NCBI GenBank assembly: GCA_032622095.1
Contig: CP136069.1
Location: 71,759,319 to 71,823,318, forward strand
From: Siphonodentalium dalli
Lineage: Eukaryota; Mollusca; Scaphopoda; Gadilida; Siphonodentaliidae
Length of the DNA stretch: 64,000 nucleotides
Direction of reading: 5' to 3'
Shown: piece after piece, positions 1 to 11,264 of the stretch
Layout: each line of letters begins with the position of its first letter
How positions within the stretch are numbered: the first letter of the stretch is position 1
The notes under the pieces: generated by a model
Told to the model about the DNA's origin: nothing
The model's input: the letters and a program-made list of their open reading frames with translations, nothing else
The model's database searches: none
Made by a program: the position numbers and the translations under genes

Positions 1-13
1 GTGAACACTTTAA

Positions 14-396
14 AGGTACTCAATCCGATCAGACGCTCGTAAATTACTATTTCTTTGGCTTCGGGGGTAAAAAATATTTGATTCGAGTCAAGGAACCCAC
101 CCATCAAAGCTCAGAGTGATTAGATATTGATGTTTGAAGTTTACGATTTCTATTGTTTGTGGGACAGAACTTGCCGGTCAAACCACTTGATTTTAGAGTT
201 ATCCATCTTTATCTGCAAGACCGTCCGTTTGACGGGCAAGATCTGTCACACAAACAATAGAAATCGCAAACTTCAAACATCAATATCTAATCACTCTGAG
301 CTTTGATGGGTGGGTTCCTCGACTTGAATCAAATATTTTTTACCCCCCAAGCCAAAGAATTAGTAAATTAGGAGCGTCTGATCGGATTTAGTACCT
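14..396. repeat. TTAA-flanked foldback element (family E), copy 1
   Basis: The two halves are near-perfect reverse complements around a centre near position 200. The ends read AGGTACT... and ...AGTACCT, and TTAA lies on both sides (10-13 and 397-400), as expected for a piggyBac-type target duplication. There is no coding capacity, so this is a non-autonomous foldback/MITE. A fuller relative lies at 40643-41052, with looser relatives at 41616-42026 and 44002-44413. Confidence 0.8.
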
Positions 397-400
397 TTAA

Positions 401-1001
401 TTTCTAAGCTGAGTGTATAGTTCTAACTACTTATTTTGAAGTAAATTTGACAAGTGCTGACTGTTGGAGTCTTCAGAGTCTCAGTCTTTACAGTCAGGTG
501 AGCGACTCCAGTCATTAACTGTATTGTTCATCACAAGAACATACCGACAATGATTGGATTTCCAGACAATTTAGTAATGGTATTAAACTTCATAATTTTA
601 CGGGTGTATCAGAAATTCAGAATATGTTGATGAAAAACTTGTCTTCCCCATAACCATGCAAGATTTGCGATCGAAAACTCAGAAAGTTTGTGCCGATTGT
701 TTAACGTGTGCGGGGCATTGTATTATGATCGCTTGCTTGTGAATCACAATTTACAACAAATTTAAAACACAAAATGAAGCCAATGAAACGACTTTGAATG
801 AAATAGATGTTGTATTGTTGTATATATTACATATAAAATATGTTTACTCTGTCCGTAGTATGCATCAAAGGCTAGAAAATGCATTTGTTTTCAATTATTT
901 GTTTACATTGAGAAGGAAGTGCACATTTTGTGCAGCTTTATTCGTGTTCTTCGCCTCATTTTTTAACTAGGGCCCTATGGGATTATACTTGCCATGCATC
1001 A
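401..1001. other. intergenic, no gene seen
   Basis: AT-rich single-copy-looking DNA. I see no sizeable open frame, splice-bounded exon or RNA gene on either strand. Confidence 0.5.
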
Positions 1002-1005
1002 TTAA

Positions 1006-1204
1006 CCCTTTGAGTGCCAGGTCCAATTTTTGTATAGACCCATATACCCTGTGCCAATGCATTCTCATATATATGAGAATGCATTGGCCTAACCCAAAAA
1101 AAAAATTAACAAAAAAAAAAAAAAGTTATTTAAAAAAAAAAATTTAGGGCACTCTACAGACCATAAATTAGGACCGATGAGATCGGCCCCTGGCACTAAA
1201 AGGG
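1006..1204. repeat. TTAA-flanked double-ended MITE (family B, 'GTGCCAGG' ends)
   Basis: Flanked by TTAA on both sides (1002-1005 and 1205-1208). The ends are inverted: CCCTTTGAGTGCCAGG on the left and its complement (CCTGGCACT...AGGG) on the right. Inside is a short palindrome around the sequence CCAATGCATTCTCATATATATG, with A-rich filler. This is a piggyBac-like non-autonomous element; the longer relative at 7329-7746 has the same ends. Confidence 0.75.
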
Positions 1205-1208
1205 TTAA

Positions 1209-2917
1209 CGCAACTAACTGATAAGATTCATAGTATGATATAGATACCAACACTTAACTAGTAATCAACAGAAAACCATCTCACCACTTCGAATTTTCTG
1301 GTTACAAAACATCGAACCGGACATTGAAAGCGGAACAGGATTGTTTCATACTTTTATATCAGACAGTTGATCCGAAACAAAAAAAACTTTCATGAGAAGG
1401 CCAAAACAATTATTTGAGTAAGTGCCTTCATTAGGCCAGTAGGTTGGGGTCGAATGACTGCAAACAAACCTTTATCCCACAGTGTTAAAATGAAAGACAA
1501 ACAATGGAATGCGTTTAGCTACCGGTATCTATTTAGAAAAAACAATTAATTACAAGAAGCCAGATACAATAGATGGTAGTAATAACAAAAACAAACATGT
1601 CATATACAATTTTTTTAGGAGCAATAACTGCCTATAAACGAAAAGGCAAAGACATCAATCATGTGTGAACTCCAACAACACAAACAAAAATAGGAGGGAC
1701 GGAGGGTTTTCAAAATTCGTGACCGTCTTCACTGGTCAATTAATTGGAAAGAAAGTTTAGCACCAACCGTATTGCTCATCCCTACCCGTAAAAATATAGT
1801 TCTCCCAATTCTTGCTCGAGAATTATTCCAATTGATTCATAATATAAATAACAATATTTCCAAAATTCCTGTACTTCATGATTATGTTGTAATTTCATCA
1901 AAGTACTTCCCACATCATTATATAGCTTACTTTTGTGGAATTTCATGCGGTATGGCGTAATGATCTATGTCGGTGAAATATCTCGCTACCAAACATGTTT
2001 GCGTTTCTACAAATTTCCTGGTTTAAATTCATGCATCTGGTTAACCCTTTGGGATAAAATAGGTTGCTCTTATACGACTATGTTTTATTATGGCCCAATT
2101 AGTAGGCAAATCACAAGGTGGTTGGGGGGGGGGGGGGGGGGGGGGTGTCCAACTTGAAATTTCCAACTACACTCTCCCCCTTGATCCAAACCCAATTTCC
2201 CTTGTTCACTAGCATTCTTTTATATTATATATTTTAATATACTCCCTAAAGGGCTTCTTTCGCATCTATTACAGCCTCATTTCACCATTACATCTAAAAA
2301 TAATTAATTATTAACACGTTCACTGCTGAAAACCAATGGTAATTCCATCTGTGTGCCAACATGGGATTGCATGTTTTGCCGATAGTAGTTGATATTTCAT
2401 GTATGTATAGGTGATGAACTCGTAGTCGGCAACTGGGATAGAATTTTACAGTGTTTCATCGCTGGTGCTATGAGTTATCCCGTAGGTAAATCAAATTATG
2501 TTTTCTATGACTTAGATGATAAAGAGTGATTTACAGGTGCAAGCATTTTGTAAATGGACACGGTAAATTAATCTATTTATATAAAACCCATGGTCTGTGT
2601 ATCTGTGTGTGTATAACTCGATCACGCTTTTGGCGCATTTATAACTTTTCAACCATGCGTGCAATGTTGTCCAAATTAGTACCACGGCCTGTATTGTGTC
2701 CTAAAAGATGACTCACCAAATTTGACACCGATTGGTCAAAGCAAACCTGAGATCTAACATGATCCCCAAATGCAGTATTCGCACTGATGTGGACACTATT
2801 TCTTATAACGTTGGTTAAAATGACGTCATGTGATGTAAATGTAGCACGCAAACCCACAATTGCTTTGCTATTGTAAACGAATCTTCCATGCGCTCTACCA
2901 AAGCGTTGCTGGAAATA
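1209..2917. other. intergenic, no gene seen; 22-bp G tract
   Basis: No supported gene. Two short frames near 1.8-2.1 kb have no recognisable protein character. A run of 22 G lies at 2124-2145. The rest is unremarkable AT-rich sequence. Confidence 0.5.
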
Positions 2918-2961
2918 CAGTAATGCCCTAAATAATTGACTTCTTAACCACAGCAGAATTA
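2918..2961 (+). repeat. solo left end of the 213-bp TA hairpin family (family A)
   Basis: About 44 bp match the left terminal repeat of the TA-flanked hairpin MITE (starting CAGTAATGCCC), preceded by TA. Homology stops at the CAGAATTATT position. It is an end fragment with no right arm nearby. Confidence 0.7.
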
Positions 2962-3057
2962 TTCACATGTATTCTGTTGAGTATAAAAGGAGATAGTCCC
3001 ATAAATGGCTGTATTTAGTGTACATTCCCCCTTTAATTGATCACCTACATGTATAAT

Positions 3058-3612
3058 GTGGTGTCACCCTGGTAATACAGTGGTAACATGCCGTGGTAAC
3101 CAGTAGTAGCTCAGTAAGGTTACCGCGTCAAAACCATGATTCAAGCAGGATTTAAAGCAATTAAAAGCAAAATTTCAAACGGTTACATGTATAACAGTAA
3201 ACACCTTACTAAAAAAAACACGTGCACTTTTTGTGAATGCAACATGATTGGTCTTCATTGTAATCTTCCAGCTGAGTACCCCACAATTAATGTACATGTT
3301 GCACACCGTGAACTTTACACGACTTTGAAGTTGTGGATATTGTTTCGGCTGTCAAATTATAAACTCCACCCATCACATGGTGTCAGGCTGCATTTATTGG
3401 CTTTACACATGATTCTCCTTATATCTGTGGAACTTAACGAGATCCTCGTGGACATATTCTTTTTTCAACTTTTGGTGTGACGACCCGCTAATAGACCACA
3501 GTATCATAACCGCATGGTAAGGTAACTTCACCACCGTGACCGCCTCGTTACCGCTATGATATACTGTATACTATCCGTAATACCGCAGTCATTACAGGGG
3601 TACCACCCCATT
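3058..3612. repeat. possible decayed inverted-repeat element with GGTAAC-rich ends
   Basis: Both ends (about 3058-3135 and 3480-3612) are unusually rich in GGTAAC/GTTACC and GGTAC words. The outer parts are roughly inverted (GTGGTGTCACCCTGG against CCGCAGTC..GGGGTACCACC). The middle contains an open frame of 114 codons without protein-like character. Boundaries and class are uncertain. Confidence 0.35.
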
Positions 3613-4184
3613 TTTCAAATCAATTACTTTGAGGATAGCAGTACATGTACATACATACTGGTACATTGCACAACTCGTATTAATTAAATGTGTCATTAAA
3701 GTATGATACATCTACATGTACCTGTAGCTGTAAGTAAACCTCAATAGATTTTATTTTTATTGTCTTATTGTTGTTTGTAAACATGTTTTAACATGAAGAA
3801 AGTTTAACATGGCACACAAGTAATTAAATTGGTGTCAACTTTTTATTTAGTTCCTTTGACCTGTGTTTGAAGATCCTGTATATACACTGTAACAGGTTGG
3901 AAATTGGCTTAGAACAACCCCTGGCTGGTATAAAGACGAGATTATGCCAAAGCAAACAGTTGGTTACACATTGAGCAGCAACAAACAGGTCTATTGCAAA
4001 CAACTTTCACTTTCCCCACGAGTTTGTTCTGGTCTGTTATACCGATTCATAGTACAGTGAATTCCTCAGGAATACATTCCTGCCAAGGCAGATCAATGCA
4101 GCACTATGGCTACAAATTCTTAGTTCCAATATGATCAACACACTACCGGTAGATGGTGTTACTGGTGCAAACTGCTGCATGTTA

Positions 4185-4397
4185 CAGTAATGCCCTAAGT
4201 AATCAACCCCTTAACCGCAGCAGAATTATGGGTAACTTTTCAGGATTTAGTCGGAAATATGGCTTGTTGCCATTCATCAGAAAGCTCTCAGGGAGAACTT
4301 TCCGATGAATGGCAACAAGCCATATTTGCGACTAAATCCTGAAAAATTACCCATAATTCTGCTGTGGTTAAGGAATCGATTATTTAGGGCATTATTG
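4185..4397. repeat. 213-bp TA-flanked hairpin MITE (family A), copy 1
   Basis: Full-length member. The two ~100-bp arms are almost perfect reverse complements, with ends CAGTAATGCCC / GGGCATTATTG and TA on both sides (4183-4184 and 4398-4399). The CAGT start and TA duplication are typical of Tc1/mariner-type MITEs. It has no coding content. Confidence 0.88.
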
Positions 4398-5426
4398 TAG
4401 GTGCTAAATTTATTTGTCAGTTCAGGTTGAGTGTGAATATAAGTAACGAATGTTGATTTTGCAGTAGAAGTTCATGTAGTGGGGTGTAGAGTCGAGACTC
4501 GAATGCTCTAGCATCATTGGGAATGGGTGCTAATATGGTATTTTAATTTGCCAGTTTGATGTGAACATAAGTAATGAATGCTGTCTTTGTTATGAATGTT
4601 GTGCATTGAGTGTGGAATCGAAGGAGTACCGGTATACCCGGAAGATAGCGAATGGATGCAATCTGACCTCCCGCCAGTGGGTACCATTCAGTAGATTCGC
4701 CGTAACTCGATTAGAAAAAAACACATTCCCGCGTCGGGACTAATACAGTGTAAACAAATTAATTAATGCTCTTTTAATCTTTCAGTTGAGTGTAAATCTG
4801 ATATAAGATTTTTTTTATAAGATCAAAATGTGCACGAAGTGCGCGCTGTTCAAGATCATATAATGTGCACGAAGGGCTGCAGGCCCCTCCGCCGCTAAAT
4901 AAAGGCTGTCAAATGGAGCCTGTTTCAGTTACTTTAGTAATATTTAAAGTAATATGCTGATTTTGTTTAATTCAATATGTGCATGCGTATATGTGGGGTG
5001 GGGGTGTAGAAATACAGTTTTTAGTGAAATTAAGTGTTCCCACGCGCATCCAGTGACAAAAAAGAGAAGCATAACCATTCCATTTCTAATATAGAAATGA
5101 GAACTTTTTTATGACCGTGGACACTAGAAAGTAACAAAGAACATTTATATACCTGTCATTTTGTGACGGGCAATCCCCTACTTTATATATAAACACTGGT
5201 ACACTCTACGTCATTGTCATCTAACACATTGCAAATGTAATATTTATTTACCTACGAGATAACTCGTAGCTAGCACCACCGATGAACGATAAATTCCGTC
5301 CCAGGTGCTGACTACGATTTATCTCATAGTAGATTTATAACATGTTTCAGCATCATATAACCTGATACTACCCGGTAAATTTGTATGAAACACGATAAAT
5401 GAAATGAACTAATCTTATATCTTCAG
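4398..5426. other. upstream flank of the adaptor gene; three loosely repeated segments
   Basis: A motif resembling GTTGAGTGTGAATATAAGTA recurs near 4428, 4558 and 4787, so an old tandem or interspersed repeat is likely. No TATA box or initiator could be assigned. The region ends in a pyrimidine-rich splice acceptor (TATATCTTCAG, last base 5426), so the true promoter and at least one further exon must lie upstream, in or outside this window. Confidence 0.4.
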
Positions 5427-5442
5427 GAACAGTCATGTTAGT

Positions 5443-6331
5443 ATGGGATCAAATTCGTCCAGACCAACAAGTACGTTAATGCGGCAGCTTCCAGAACCAC
5501 CGAAGGAACCAGCCTATCACCCAACGACCCATCTTAATGGAACTGTTCCTTTAGCAGATGACAATTATCCGGATGATGATCCATATGACCATCTCGGCAA
5601 ACCTCACAAAAGTAAAGGAGAGAAGAAGAGGAATTCTGGGTATGAGCATGTTGTTCTTGATTCCGAGGTGAGACCGGATGGTGTAGAAGAGGAAAATGAG
5701 TATTCTATTCCGAAGGGGGAGGTGCAGGAAATTTATGAGAAGGTCGAAGGTGACGAAGTTCCTCCCCAAGTTCCTATCAATCGGCAAAGAAACATTATAA
5801 TTGATTCAAATGATGGTTACTCTTTTGTGCGGGAGAGACAAAAAAATAACAATGACGTGTTGAATTCACTGGACGAATATGCTGTCGTTCAGGACAGAAC
5901 TAGCATAAGACGGACAGATTCGCTCGCATCTGATGATCCGTATTCAAGAGTTTTAGGAGATGATCTACTGCCGAGTCAAGGAATATCAAGGTCGAATCAA
6001 GGAAATCCACAAATGGCCCACTCCGGCTTACAGCCATTAGGGTTACCTCCTCTAGGAGTGAGAGACAGTGATTTCACTTCTGATGTGATCGATGAATACG
6101 CCACAGTGAACAAAATCCCGAATCTCACATCAAATGACACTAGGGGCGGTCTTCTGCCTGAGCAACAATTGACTGACCCCTATATGACCCCGCCCGAGCC
6201 TCCTCGTGGGTATGGTGAAGACGAGGTTAACGGCCAGTCGTTTTCATCCTTCGGCCAGGCTTCACCAAGTACAAGTAGAATGTCATCTACCTCGCAGCAG
6301 AGTGACTTGCAACCCACTGCTGATGATCAAG
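5443..6331 (+). CDS. tyrosine-rich signalling adaptor, coding exon 1 (residues 1-297)
   Basis: The main exon begins after the acceptor ending at 5426. The chosen ATG is at 5443 because the protein then starts MGSNSSRP, almost the Src myristoylation sequence, with Gly2 and a small residue at position 6. Eleven of its 12 tyrosines sit in acidic, SH2-ligand-like contexts, including YDHL (Tyr48), YEHV (67), YEKV (98), YSFV (126), YAVV (146), YSRV (167) and YATV (219). An Arg-Arg-Thr-Asp-Ser stretch near residue 157 could be a basophilic kinase site. Proline-rich pieces (PEPPKEP, PPEPPRG) could bind SH3 domains. There are no membrane segments, cysteines or folded domain, so it is probably disordered. 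The exon ends at 6331 (AAG|GTACCG), splitting codon 297 after its first base, which fits exon 2. The frame is also open upstream of the ATG to the acceptor, so a receptor tail is an alternative. Confidence 0.85.
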
Positions 6332-6551
6332 GTACCGGTATTTATCAGGTCTCAGAACATTCTAAAGTCAAATCTTGGATAGTTTGTATAAAGGATGTAG
6401 ATAATAAGTTTCTTATACTTTTAAAGTGACTTCAAACACTCCCTGGGGAGTTCAGAAGGATATAGTGAGTATGTAAAGTAAAATTGGTCATTTGTTGAAC
6501 TTATTTTCTGAACATTTTCTATGGGATAACAACTCATCAATGAAGCTTTAA
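6332..6551 (+). other. start of intron 1; in-frame readthrough and fragment of repeat family I
   Basis: The exon-1 frame stays open to a stop at 6427-6429, so intron retention would add about 32 codons. A second good donor (CAG|GTCTCA) lies at 6348/6349. At 6483-6545 there is a fragment of the repeat seen at 14.8-14.95 kb and 42.2-42.3 kb (TTTGTTGAACTTATT...GAACATTT). Confidence 0.55.
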
Positions 6552-6885
6552 CCCTTTGGAGAGTATCTATAACGTCATATACATGACATCATGAGTAAAT
6601 TTAACGTCATACTCATAGCAAAATAATTATTAACAAGTTTGGGTCAAAAGTGTCCAATAATTCGTTTTAATTTATGTGCATTTTTTGTTAACATGTGTTA
6701 TCATAATCATTTGCACTTATACATTCGGGACATTATATTAATCAAAATAAGTCCTACACAAATCATTTATAAATCATATGATTTATTGAAGTTATGTCTA
6801 CATAAAATAACACTTCCTGAAACGACATATATGTCGTTCTACTCATCCGATAGACGACATATACGTCGTTCTACTCGCCAAAGGG
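6552..6885. repeat. TTAA-type MITE with CCCTTTGG ends
   Basis: Inside intron 1. The left end is CCCTTTGGAGAGTA after TTAA (6548-6551). The right end is its complement (TACTCGCCAAAGGG), followed by TGAA, probably a mutated TTAA. The interior repeats GACATATA(C/T)GTCGTTCTACTC. It is probably another piggyBac-like non-autonomous element, distinct from the neighbouring TTAA families. Confidence 0.55.
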
Positions 6886-7328
6886 TGAAAGGGCTAAAGG
6901 GCTAAAGATGGTCTATCTCTCCCCAGCAAGTTTTATATAGATTCCGAGGTATAAAATAATAGATATGAATCAAGGACACCTATCTGGATAAGCCTCTAAT
7001 AAATTTATTTATAATTTTTAATGACATTAGTGCGACACTTTTAGGGGCTATTTTTAGAACAGAAATCCGTCCCGAAAAGTTTCGAACATGCCAAGAGAGA
7101 GAACTCTATCTTGTTAGCACCCTTAGCTAAGAGATTTACTGCAAACTATGATAAAAATAAATATCTTTATTATGCCTTTATAGATAAATAATATACCACG
7201 TCTTCAGTTTTATCTCTAATTTATTCACAAAATAACAAATATATATGTAGTCTTGAAATCGCAATTTATTAAAATTATGATGTTGTTGTCATTGTGGTCC
7301 TGAAGAGATAGACTAACTAGGGTTTTAA
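6886..7328. other. intron 1 sequence, nothing recognised
   Basis: AT-rich intronic DNA without open frames or clear repeats. Confidence 0.5.
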
Positions 7329-7746
7329 CCCTTTCAGTGCCAGGGGCCGATCTCATCGGCCCTAATTTACGGTCTGTAAAATCGGCCCTTTTTTGGGTAT
7401 GCTTAAGCATGCTATAGCGAATTTAAAAACAAACTAGATAAAACCTTAGGGGGATGTTATAACTCCAAACTAACACCAAGTATTCATAGTAATAATTTTG
7501 ATGCCCATGAAATACGTAAGATTCCCTGGCACTAAACCTACAAAATAAGTCTGTTAAAGAATACAAGAAAAAAATATAAAAATTGTAAAAAATTGTAAAA
7601 AATAATAACAAATGTTGAAAAATTGTTAGGCCAATGCATTCTCTTATATATGCGAGGCGACCTATGGTCGACTCACATATATAAGAGAATGCATTGGCAC
7701 AGGGTATATGGGTTGATACAAAAATCGGACCTGGCACTGAAAGGGT
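7329..7746. repeat. TTAA-flanked MITE with internal hairpin (family B, 'GTGCCAGG' ends)
   Basis: TTAA lies on both sides (7325-7328 and 7747-7750). The inverted ends are about 22 bp (CCCTTTCAGTGCCAGG... and its complement). Near the right end is a ~68-bp palindrome (about 7627-7697) built from GCCAATGCATTCTCTTATAT and its complement, the same hairpin found in many elements between 11.9 and 33 kb. It lies in intron 1. Confidence 0.8.
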
Positions 7747-7750
7747 TAAA

Positions 7751-8762
7751 TAAGGTCGGTAGAGAATCCCCATTGAATCACAACTATATTTTCTTTGGCC
7801 TAAGCATCTCAGTTGCTCAAATTGAGCTCTGGTGGTTATAAATCATATATTGTTATGATTCTATTTTAGAATTTTATGACCGTTGGCACGATAGTTTTAA
7901 AAAACATCAACTGATTCCATTCAAGTTTTGTATATTGATCGCTCACAACAATATATATCGATCGAGTTCGATAACCAGGTTTGTCCGACTATTTTTACCT
8001 GAGTTATGGCCCTTAGTTTGTCTATTTTTCAAAATTTAGCAGCTAGTTAAAATGATATATTAAACATATGCCAATAATTTTTAAATTCTTTTCTGACAGT
8101 CAGTCTTTTAATGCAACAAAAGCTTGATGCGTGCCATCTTCGATGTGCAACACTTGTTTTTAATTATATTCTACATGTACCTGCATGTATGAGTGTATAC
8201 AAAGTGGTAAAAATATTTATGAACATATGACCAGAAACAATTATAAAACATGTGCATGTTCTGTTAGATTCAATACCCAACACAATGAAGATAACATTAA
8301 GATTTATTTGATGATCATCCGTTGTTAATCCTAATGAGCATTAAATTAGGCTTAACTCCATGGGTGCAGTAAATGACAAACCAGCTAATTAGGTCTACTG
8401 ATGTACTTCACACCTTCTTTGTTCAGTTAATTAGCCCTATTGTACCAGTGTGACTTTACAGCCATTGTCTGCAGCAGTCCCAATTCAATTTAATCTTAAT
8501 TGAAGTTGGCTACCCTATTTATTCATATTAGAACATTTCATTTGTCTGTATCACAAGTTTATTGCTATTCATGCTGTATTCAACAATTGTGTGTTGTTAT
8601 CTGTGTCCACTGCCAGCATGTACATACACACTGTACCACTAACATAAGACATGACAAAATTATATTAACTTTCTAATATGTTGTATGTATCTTTGCACAC
8701 TCCATAGTACCACAGTATGAGACTATGAGTATTCAATAGCCATCAATATGGATATTTTAGTA
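7751..8762. other. intron 1 sequence; weak resemblance to the 10.9-kb repeat
   Basis: No gene. The part near 7900-8040 ('GAGTTATGGCCCTTAGTTTG') resembles the degenerate tandem units at 10.86-11.2 kb. Nothing else stands out. Confidence 0.4.
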
Positions 8763-8931
8763 AAAGTAATCAAAATGTAATCATGATTACAGTTACATTT
8801 GAAAGTAATCGATTATGATTACGATTACTTGTAATCAAGAAATGTCATGATTACTGATTACAGATGGTTACTCCATGTTTTGTAATCGATTACTTTGATT
8901 ACAATTACTGATTACGATTACCCCAACCCTG
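8763..8931. repeat. GATTAC-rich repeat, probably the end of a hAT-like element
   Basis: Some 15 interleaved copies of GATTAC/GTAATC. The right edge reads TACCCCAACCCTG, whose complement (CAGGGTTGGGGTA) is typical of hAT-like termini in animals (from memory). The left end and an 8-bp duplication are not evident, so it may be truncated. Confidence 0.5.
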
Positions 8932-9161
8932 ATTGCCTCAAAATTTACATGGCTCTATATCTAGAATGTTTTTCAGATCTGGTCTGGATATTAAGTAGCT
9001 AAGATGAGATAGATCAAACAACAGAAATAAATCTATGAAAAGCTGATTAACAAACTTTAAATTATTTTCTTATTTCAAAACCAAAAAAGTTGAATCAGAA
9101 TATTTATCACAACTACTGATCAAGAGAAACAATTTCAACAACATGGTAAACATAATGTCGG

Positions 9162-9758
9162 CTAGACCAAGTCTTCTCAGTCCACAATTGCTTGGGATAT
9201 CGGTTGGGATGATGTTGTTTTTGGACCGAGTCCCGCCCCGTTGCTCTTGTATAACAGACTTTCATTCAAAAGATCTACTACATGTACATGTATATGTGGA
9301 GCCCGGGCATTCACAACACCCCTGAATGTGATTAATCATTTGACATGTCCGCGATTAATCTGCCTTCAAAATGATATATTGTTTACGTGATATAAAAAGG
9401 TATAGTTATGATAGAATCGTTTAATGTATTGTTTACATGCATTTTCTGATAGCACGACAAATCAAAACGCACTGGAAGACAAGGCTTTGTTTACTTATAA
9501 ATTTTGTTGCTTTGACATTTAACGGACCTCTGATATACGCATATTTTATATAATCATGCTTGCGAAAGGCTTCCCTCTATGTTAATATATGCAAAGCTTC
9601 CATTTTACCTAATCTGAAGACATACAAGCACTATGACTCCCGCCCATGGTTCTGGGTGTAAAGTCTGTTATAGAAGAGTAAAGGGATGGGACTCGGTCCA
9701 AAACAGCATCAACCCAACTGATATCCCAAGCTGTTGTGGACCCAGAAGACTTTGTCTA
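9162..9758. repeat. 597-bp inverted-repeat MITE (family F), copy 1
   Basis: Terminal inverted repeats of roughly 70 bp: the left starts CTAGACCAAGTCTTCT and the right ends AGAAGACTTTGTCTA, each followed inward by matching GGTCCACAA...TTGGGATATC blocks. The flanks AATGTCGG (9154-9161) and AATGTAGG (9759-9766) match at 7 of 8 bases, suggesting an 8-bp target duplication. It is non-coding and lies in intron 1. A second copy is at 15350-15881. Confidence 0.75.
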
Positions 9759-10073
9759 AATGTAGGCGAGATACAGTATTAACAGCTTCAGTTGGAAGAA
9801 GTTCTAAGAAAATCTGAAGAAAACACGTGCTTCCTGGTCACCAATGATAGTTATTCTGAGCCACATAGTCATATTGAATGATAAAATGAGACAAGCTGGC
9901 CACTACATGTTAAGGTAAGAAAAACTCAGGCGGGGGGAGATGATCAGGGCATAGGGGGGAGATAATCTAGGGGGAGATGTCATAGCACACAGGTACATAT
10001 ATTAAGACACATCTATTGTTTGAAGCTTGAAATATGCATTGTGTATTTACATGCAACAAATTTTTCATTTCAG

Positions 10074-10219
10074 TTGAAGATGGGAGGTCAAACAGAAAAC
10101 TAAAGCGAGAGCCATCATATACCAAAGTAACTGCTCGAGAATCGCTATCCAGCATGGCTGCCAGATATGCATTTAATACTTACGAAACTGTGTCTGATGT
10201 CGAGAACACATATGCTACT
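10074..10219 (+). CDS. tyrosine-rich signalling adaptor, coding exon 2 (residues 297-345)
   Basis: A 146-bp exon between a polypyrimidine acceptor (TTTTTCATTTCAG, ending 10073) and donor ACT|GTATGT. Its first two bases complete codon 297, so it must join a phase-1 exon, matching the donor at 6331. It encodes YTKV (Tyr312), YAFN (328) and a close pair, YETV (333) and YATV (343). Tyr333 and Tyr343 are 10 residues apart, ITAM-like spacing, and the valine of the second motif is supplied by exon 3. It is basic near its start (RSNRKLKRE). The next exon joins in phase 0. Confidence 0.85.
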
Positions 10220-10248
10220 GTATGTTAGCATTTCTCTTATTCTCACTA

Positions 10249-10461
10249 CACTAATGCTATAAATAATCAACTCCTTAACCACAGCAGAATTATGGGTAAT
10301 TTTTCAGGATTTAGTCGGAAATATGGCTTGTTGCCATTCATCGGAAAACTCTCAGTGAGAGCTTTCCGATGAATGGCAACAAGCCATATTACCGACTAAA
10401 TCCTGAAAAATTACCCATAATTCTGCTGTGGTTAAGGAGTCAATTATTTAGGGCATTACTG
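10249..10461. repeat. 213-bp TA hairpin MITE (family A), copy 2
   Basis: Full-length hairpin between TA (10247-10248) and TA (10462-10463). It starts only 29 bp after the end of exon 2, so intron 2 begins almost directly with this element. The left end has diverged (CACTAATGCTATAAAT). Confidence 0.88.
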
Positions 10462-10559
10462 TATTGTCAACTGATTATGAAAGGATGCTATAATAGCACC
10501 TAATCATCATTATTTTGATAAGAAAGCATGGGTGACTTCTTATAAATAGTTATCCAATC

Positions 10560-11200
10560 ATTCAGGGGCGAATAGGTACTGATTTGAGAGGTAATTGCTG
10601 CATAGGCTTGAAACTTTTGGCCACCGACAGCTGCCGGGAGCATTGAAATGAGCGGTATCTGTCAATTGGCCTTATCAATCATCCATCTGGAACTCTTGTT
10701 TTCCAGATAATAACTCAAATATTATTTAACACATATTTTGTGTAGAGTTTTTACCTACAGTTTGGTGAGGTCGGGTAGTGTGCAGGCCGCGAACTGATAT
10801 AGATTGGGATAGCACGATAACATAAACAAATATCAACAGATTTTTTTATATTCGGTATATGAGACTTGTTCAACAATGTCTTCATCGGGTTTTGAAAATT
10901 GGCCAAGTCCGCCTACTTTGGGCAGAGTTACGGCCCTTAATTAGTTCATTTTCGTGAATTTGTATTGCAATAGCATGATGACTTTAACAGATATCAACTG
11001 ATTTGTTGTTATTCAGACTTGCTTAACAATTTCTTTATTGAGTTACGAAAACGAGTCAGGTCCACCTATCTTGGGCAGAGTTACAGCTCTTAATTACTTC
11101 ATTTTTGTGAATTTTGATTGTTATTGCACAATGACTTTTGCGATGTCAGTTCGCAGGTGAATATTTGGTATGTCAGACTTGTTTATAATAGCCAGTTACA
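10560..11200. repeat. degenerate tandem repeat in intron 2
   Basis: Units of about 150 bp recur, each with a GGGCAGAGTTAC(G/A)GC(C/T)CTTAATTA core (about 10920 and 11073). They are followed by TCATTTT(C/T)GTGAATTT and preceded by AATA..ATTCAGACTTG. Two good units and partial ones are visible. The class is unknown. Confidence 0.55.
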
Positions 11201-11264
11201 ATTAAGGCATTTTCAATCCAAGCCCATGTTTTTTGGCATAGTTACCACAACTCAACCCCACATC

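Noticed and set aside
3136-3480. 114-codon frame upstream of the adaptor gene, considered as an upstream membrane-spanning exon
   Set aside because: There is no splice donor with the needed phase at its end and no signal peptide. Hydrophobic stretches are interrupted and it lies within a suspected repeat.
6349-6429. C-terminal extension of exon 1 to the stop at 6429 as the true protein end
   Set aside because: The splice phases to exons 2, 3 and 4 are perfect and the tyrosine-motif style continues through them, so the extension is intron readthrough.
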